Below, piece after piece: positions 58,574 to 64,000 of a stretch of 64,000 nucleotides of DNA. The translations under genes were made by a program, and so were the position numbers. Source of the DNA: Datnioides undecimradiatus (Eukaryota > Chordata > Actinopteri > Lobotiformes > Datnioididae); contig WARS01000034.1 in NCBI GenBank assembly GCA_008933995.1, positions 6,044,207-6,108,206 on the forward strand. Direction: 5' to 3'. How positions within the stretch are numbered: the stretch's first letter is position 1; each line of letters opens with the position of its first letter. Under the pieces are notes generated by a model. The model saw nothing but the letters and a program-made list of their open reading frames with translations, was not told where the DNA came from and ran no database searches.

Positions 58574-61396
58574 AAGAGGGATATAGTGATTTCACTAGCT
58601 GGCATTCTCTTTAAAGACTTGGCCACCATGACAATGAGTGTTTTACATCAAAGGCATTAAAGGAAATGAGCCTTCCACATCCTAAACTTGGTACTAGTCA
58701 AAAGTCCTGCTTGTGTATGAACTGATACTCTATGCAAGTCGTTGCCATCTTGCTGCCATCATGCTTCGGTTGTGTTTGTCAGCGTAATATTGACTCTTTC
58801 AAACTCCACATCGACTGGATTGTCCTGGCCAGCAGTATTACCTGCAGAGCAAGGAGTTTTTGCAAGAACTTCAGCCCAGGATCTAAATCTGGAGAGAGGT
58901 TCTTAATTTAGAGAAGAAGGAAGAGTTCCTAAGTCCTTCAAAAGGTTCCTGGGTTTCTTGAACAGTTGCCCTCCCGTCAAAAAGGACTCGAGTGAGATCT
59001 CCCCATTTAAAAACATAGCCATCGCAAGTAGAGCTGTCCCCACGGCCTGCCCTGCGTCTATTTAAGGCTCTTAAAGGCCAAAGCACAGATGAAAGCACCT
59101 TCTGGCAGATTTGTACTTGGGCTTTTAGGCACGACGACGGCCCAATATCTCAACCACCTGCGGACGAGTCCCTCTAATGATGCAAATATTTTGTACTCCC
59201 ACGTATTCCCGCTGCCTCTGTGGAAAGAGTCTCCCAGAAAAGAGACAGGAACGGAGCACAAGCCCAGGCTTCCTGTTGAGAGCAGGGAGATAAAGATATC
59301 CAAGTGTTCTTTGAGAAAACGAGTTAATCCGCTGCAGTGCGGCTCGATACAGGAAGCTGTCAGAGTCCACCGCAGATGATTAAGATAGGGAGCTGTTGCT
59401 CGGATTTGTTTTTACCCACTTTTCTGCTGCTGCTACACAATATCAACGTGATAAACGTGCAGCTGTTTAGGCAGCACACTTTTGCCCCGTGGTTGCAGTT
59501 TCAGTTTAAGAACACTGAATGACATTTCCTGCACTAACAGGAGTCCAACCGTTTATTTATTTTTGCAGAGGTGAAATACTTGATTTTTTAAAGTTCCACC
59601 TTCGATGCAAGGCATTCATGTCGCCCTCTGGAGCAAACAGCGATCGTCTATCTGAGGTTCGTTTAGTATCCCTGCCAGATGACAGTATTGGAAGTTATTT
59701 ACAAAAACCCCCTTTAACCCTCGCTCGATACTTTCGAAAGACATAAAGACTTTACTAATTCTTTGTCAGCGGGAGTGGGTGTTGCAGGCAAACACTGAAT
59801 GTTAAGCAGATGCATTCAGTGTGAACAGTTGGCGCCGCATCTGCATTAAACACTTTGTAGATCTGTTAAACATACACTTGTCCTCACTTTATTGATTTAC
59901 AGCACGATCTAGGCGGGGTTGCGTTTCTTACATCATATTTTGCTTTAGCAACCGCACCCAATTACAGTCGCAGTTGTGCTGGCGGTGATCAGAGGTCAGA
60001 CAGGGGCAGTGAAACAGTCTGGTTTCAGCCTGGTGTGAAGTTAGTTTTTTAGTTCTGGTTTGGTCTCCAGGAAATCTGCCTGTTTAGCTGCTAAGTGCTC
60101 CACTATGCTCACCAGCTGGTGACTAACTGTGTCTGTCTGGTTCTGGGCAACGGCGGATTTATCAGAGCTTTTGCAATGGACACAGTCGCCCGCTGATGCT
60201 GGAAACCAGGCTGCTGAGAGGGGAGTCGCAGCCGCAAAGCTGAAACGATGAGCTTAAAGCCAATAAAGGCTGTGCCAGCTGATCGAACACACGGAGTTCT
60301 GAGGTTGTCACAACCAGCGACCCCTTTCGCGGAACACATAGTCATCTGATGCATGGTTAATGTAAAAAATATTGATCGGTGCAGCTTCGAGCAAAGACGG
60401 CGTATTACTGACGCGCCCCCATATTTAAGGCTGTCAGTTCAGTCTTGCCAAAAGACACTGATGCAACAGTAATAATGATGTTGTCAATGAGAATGGATGA
60501 AAGGAGCGTTAAATCCATCAGGACTCAGCTGTGTGGGGTGTGGGGGGGTCCCTGTCAGCCTCCTCCGCCTTCAAAAGAGGCCTCGGTATCTGTCTGCACA
60601 ACAGGGATGTCTATAATCATACCTCCGATGCCCCCGCCCCTCCGCGCTCCGTGCTCATCCGTGCCAGCTGTCCATCACAGGAGGAGCGTCGAAGGGGGGA
60701 GGGTGGGGTGGAGAGTATGTAATGACAACTTACAGAATGGCTTCCTAACTAAACATAGCAAAGCCCCTCTGGCTATGGCTGAACTGTGCCTGCTGCGCCG
60801 CACACCTCTTTAGCAAACAGGAGTCTTTTTTTTTTTTTTTTCCCTTGCCCGACCACGGGGGAGGGCACATCCCCCTTCGCCGCCATGTGGGGGCGCTGTG
60901 GAACTTTGCCTGCTGCAGGTGTGACACGCTCTTGTTGATTCCGCTCTGCACTGGGGGTTTAAATTAAACATTAAACACTGAGGAAAATGAGAAGAGAGGG
61001 AGCGGGAGGATGAGTGAAACGGAGGGAGGTAAGAGAAGGAGAGAGAGAGTGATTCTATTCATGAAATGTCTACTTTCTTTCTTCACAAAATCTGACATAA
61101 CACAGTGGGTGGATGATTCATAGCTCATGAGGGACGCTCTATTCCAGCAAAGGATGAATATTTTGGTGCTTTGAGACCTTTTACCAACAGCCTCTGTTGT
61201 ATTGTAAATATATGAGGTCCTGAGGGACTGATCTGAAATGTTAGATTACCAACTCGGAAATGAAAATGAGATGCACCTATAATTAAGATAACCAATCAGC
61301 TAAATGTGAGCAGGGGTGTGAGAGGTCTCTGGAGGAGGGGGATAGGGTTAAAATGTTGTCTAAAGGATTTTCTAAATGTTGAAGGTTTCATAAAAG
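58574..61396. other. Intergenic, nothing coding recognised
   Basis: Contains the repeat at 60045-60200 and a poly(T) run near 60826-60841. The GC-rich 122-codon frame at 60445-60813 has proline runs but no recognisable domain. Confidence 0.5.
60045..60200 (+). repeat. Dispersed repeat, copy 2
   Basis: Shares CTGGTTTGGTCTCCAG, GCTAAGTGCTCCACTATGCT, CACCAGCTGG and TTATCAGAGC with 43175-43410, in the same orientation. Reading frames through it are incidental. Confidence 0.7.
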
Positions 61397-61560
61397 GATT
61401 GGGTTAATATCGAAATACCGAAAAGATTGGATTAATATCTAAATATCAAAATGATTGGGTTAATATCGAATTATCGAAAAGATTGGATTAATATTGAAAT
61501 ATCAAAAGGATTTGGTTAGTATCGAAATATAGAAAGGATTTGGTTAATATCGAAATGTTG
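61397..61560. repeat. 28-bp tandem repeat, about six units, partly in 56-bp dimers
   Basis: Five units of exactly 28 bp and one of 24 bp follow the pattern GATTGGRTTAATATCGAAAT plus an A-rich end. Units 1 and 3 share GATTGGG and end in CGAAAA, while units 2 and 4 share GATTGGA and end in TCAAAA. The first four units are thus two copies of a 56-bp dimer. Units 5 and 6 are of a third type (GATTTGG). Confidence 0.92.
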
Positions 61561-62099
61561 CTAGCGATGACAAATGCAGCGACATTTGGTCTTTCTTTCT
61601 CATTTGAGGGCCAGATGTGATGCACTCATATGTGGCCGAAATGTCAAAAGTGGGTGCAGGCAGACGGAGTGAGCGGATTAATGCAGTGGCTCTGAGCCAT
61701 GCAGCCAGTTTTGCTATCATGACCTTGTCGACTAACTGCCAGTCAACTCAGACCTCCGAGGGTTTCTGCTTCCTTAGCCGAGGCTGACGCCATGTCTGTC
61801 ACGGCAAAAAAAAAAAATCCTCCTTCCTCGTGGCCCCCCCGGTGACGCCACATGGCAGGTAGGCAGCAGTATGGAAAGACTTCTTTTCTCTGTGAACTTC
61901 AAGGAGCAAAGGCACCCAACCTCCCCCACCCACGCCGAAAGCCGAGAGACAGATTAGAGACCCAACTCAATCAAGCTCGGCTGAAATTTTCCCTGTGAAT
62001 TAAGAAATCTGTCGGGGACAATTGGAGGACTTACTCAAAGACACACACAAAAAAGTGATTTTCTCATTGTGTAGCCAGGGGTTTTTGTGTCTAGAAGAA

Positions 62100-62700
62100 A
62101 GTGAATAAATTAAATCACATTAGCTAGAGCCTAAGTACTTGACACCGGTGCCCAATTAAGATCTGTAAGGCCTGGAGCGGCAAGCACAGAAGGAGCCTAT
62201 AGCTTTTTAATAGCAAATATATGACAAAAGTGTTATGCTTTCGACTTTGATAACCTTGTTTTAATTACGCTGTTACACGGCCGTCTTCTAACCCTATTCT
62301 CTTTGGTGCGTTTAAAAGCAGCCTCCGCAGTCGGGGCCATTTGTACAGCATGAGGACAGCTTTGAACTTGCGGGAAAAAGTATGCAAAAATCCCTCCTTT
62401 GATGCAGAGCAAAGTGCACTTATTAAACAATTAGCATAGTTATTCTGGCGGTAATCACCCAGAGAGAATGCAAATTGGCAGGAGGGTTTAAAAATAGCCC
62501 CCCCATTTGAAAATTCATCGCAGGGCGTTTAAAAACCTGACAGCGTGCCCTGGGGCAAAACATCGCTACTGTGTCTCCGGCGTAGCTGCACAATGCAGAT
62601 GTGCATTCGTCGAGGTAACAGTTTAACGTACATCTCTGCTGTCTTTTAAATGTTTCCTGGTGCAAATCTGACACGAGGGCTTATTAATGTTGCAGCGACG
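62100..62700. promoter_or_regulatory. Possible conserved regulatory block
   Basis: This stretch is free of simple repeats and recognisable transposons and carries clustered factor-like motifs: the octamer ATGCAAAT (62468-62475), a MEF2-type TTAAAAATAG (62488-62497) and TTAATAG and CAATTAG homeodomain-like cores. The look is typical of vertebrate conserved non-coding elements. Single motifs are weak evidence. Confidence 0.25.
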
Positions 62701-64000
62701 CATGTTTCGAGCGGTGAGAACAGCGCTGAGGAGGAAGACGTGACAGCAGCAGCTCCCTCTCTCCGGATAAAATACTGATGAGGCAGGAGCTTCTATTACC
62801 TCGAGATACTACTACTGATGATCGGATGTGTACATGACACATGCGCAACATTAAAGTGCTAGTCCTTGAGATCCCTGCCTCTCTTTCAGCGCGTCTCCAT
62901 CTGTGGCGTTAAGATCCCGTTGCTTTGGTATTCCAGCATCGCAAATCTTTGGGATCGCCTGTCAGCCACAAGGTTTGTTCAATACCCGAGAGTGCAAACT
63001 CCGAACAGGCAAGACAGCCGACAGAATACGCTTTCTTCAAGAACGTGCATTTCTGTAAATCATTTTGCATTTAAATCTTGAATATACTATCTCTGATATT
63101 CGACTGGATATCAAATACAGCCAAATGTCAGCGTTTGCTTTGTGTCAGGAAGGGGTGCATTCTTGTTCAGCCCAAAAAAACGTAAAGAGGTGGTGATGGC
63201 GGAAGATGCTTTGATGGGGTTGGCACCTTGTGTCCTGTGTGATTTTAGGTTTAGCCAACAGAAAAAAGACTTTGGTTAAGTGAAAGACAGTGGTTTGATT
63301 TTGAAAATTAAAGTAAGACAGCGCTGAGTGTTGAGATGAGGACTGATGTCTTTCCCCGAACTTTAATATCTTTAATGCTTTGCTTCCTAAAACGTCCTAA
63401 AACAGCTCCTTGGTATGTCGATAAAGAGCCTTCTTTCAAAACGCTTTGTCGCATGTTCGCTTACAGCTGTATGACGGCGTGCGCCAGTTACGACGTGGAA
63501 CAGCGTTAAAGCCTCACGTGGCGCTGTGTGAATAAAGTTGAGATTTAATTAGTGCCAGTGCAGAGTGACAGACCCGCGTTTCCCCCTCGTGGTTCGCTGC
63601 TGAGCCCATTCAGAGCTACAAACACGTGCCCTCGGCTGCTGCCGATTCCAGCGCTTGTACATAACCGCTGCTCACTTCCTGCGCGCATCAAACTGCAGCC
63701 TGTATTAAGCAAAGTAGCAGAGTCAGATGGCTGACTTGGTGCTTGTTAGCCTGTTAGCCTGTGGATATTATTCCTGCTGCCTGTGGACTTTAGCGAGACT
63801 CGCTGCTGCAGTTTGGTTGATTGTTAGACAAATTGATGCCCCTGTTAGTGTTTTGCATTTTCATTTTTTATCGTCTCATTGTTATTCAGTCATTTCTTAC
63901 ATCCGTTACTGTCATAACGCAACATGCATTTGGTTTTGAAGAGGTTTGCTCATTTACTGCAAAAGAAAAAGAAGTAAATTAAGACACTTCTTGATTTCAT
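62701..64000. other. Intergenic at the window edge, nothing recognised
   Basis: No gene or repeat identified. The window ends in AT-rich DNA. Confidence 0.55.

Noticed and set aside
60445-60813. 122-codon GC-rich frame with proline runs
   Set aside because: No homologous domain recognised and no splice or promoter context. It sits in simple G/C-run sequence.

Overview
The window is vertebrate nuclear DNA, most probably from a ray-finned fish and plausibly a percomorph. This rests on one intron-rich vertebrate kinase gene, long AT-rich spacers without genes, and several decayed repeats whose sequences I recognise as common in teleost genomes. No operon, bacterial promoter, CRISPR array, rRNA or convincing tRNA gene is present.

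The one gene I can support fully is PRKX, the X-linked-type protein kinase related to the PKA catalytic subunit. It lies on the minus strand from the ATG at 41764 to the TGA ending at 17842. Eight coding exons join with GT-AG introns and compatible phases into a 352-residue protein: 41617-41764, 34345-34513, 33052-33315, 28886-29005, 24765-24860, 21212-21269, 18211-18288 and 17842-17967. All catalytic motifs are intact. The first exon is hidden in GC-rich promoter DNA and is defined by its strong Kozak context, an in-frame upstream stop and a perfect donor. Downstream of the stop (15.7-17.8 kb) is an AU-rich probable 3' UTR with two possible poly(A) signals and a hairpin.

The first exon sits in a promoter-like region (41.6-42.7 kb) that also holds a perfect YY1-type motif, two CCAAT boxes 32 bp apart, and a 41-codon open frame on the opposite strand. 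This may be a divergent transcription unit.

The flanks (1-15.7 kb and 42.7-64 kb) and the introns hold no other gene I can defend. They contain a 22-bp minisatellite (8.95-9.45 kb), a 28-bp tandem array with 56-bp dimer order (61.4-61.56 kb), a Tc1-like transposase fragment (45.4-45.6 kb), a possible Harbinger transposase fragment (51.3-51.6 kb), short elements with TGTCA termini (47.0, 57.8-58.2 and 58.3-58.6 kb), an RTE/Rex3-like LINE tail (19.2-19.4 kb) and several dispersed teleost repeats. Two stretches near 55.2 and 62.1-62.7 kb look like possible conserved regulatory DNA. I saw no retrovirus, LTR element or Polinton. Repeat family names come from memory of sequence patterns and were not checked against a database.
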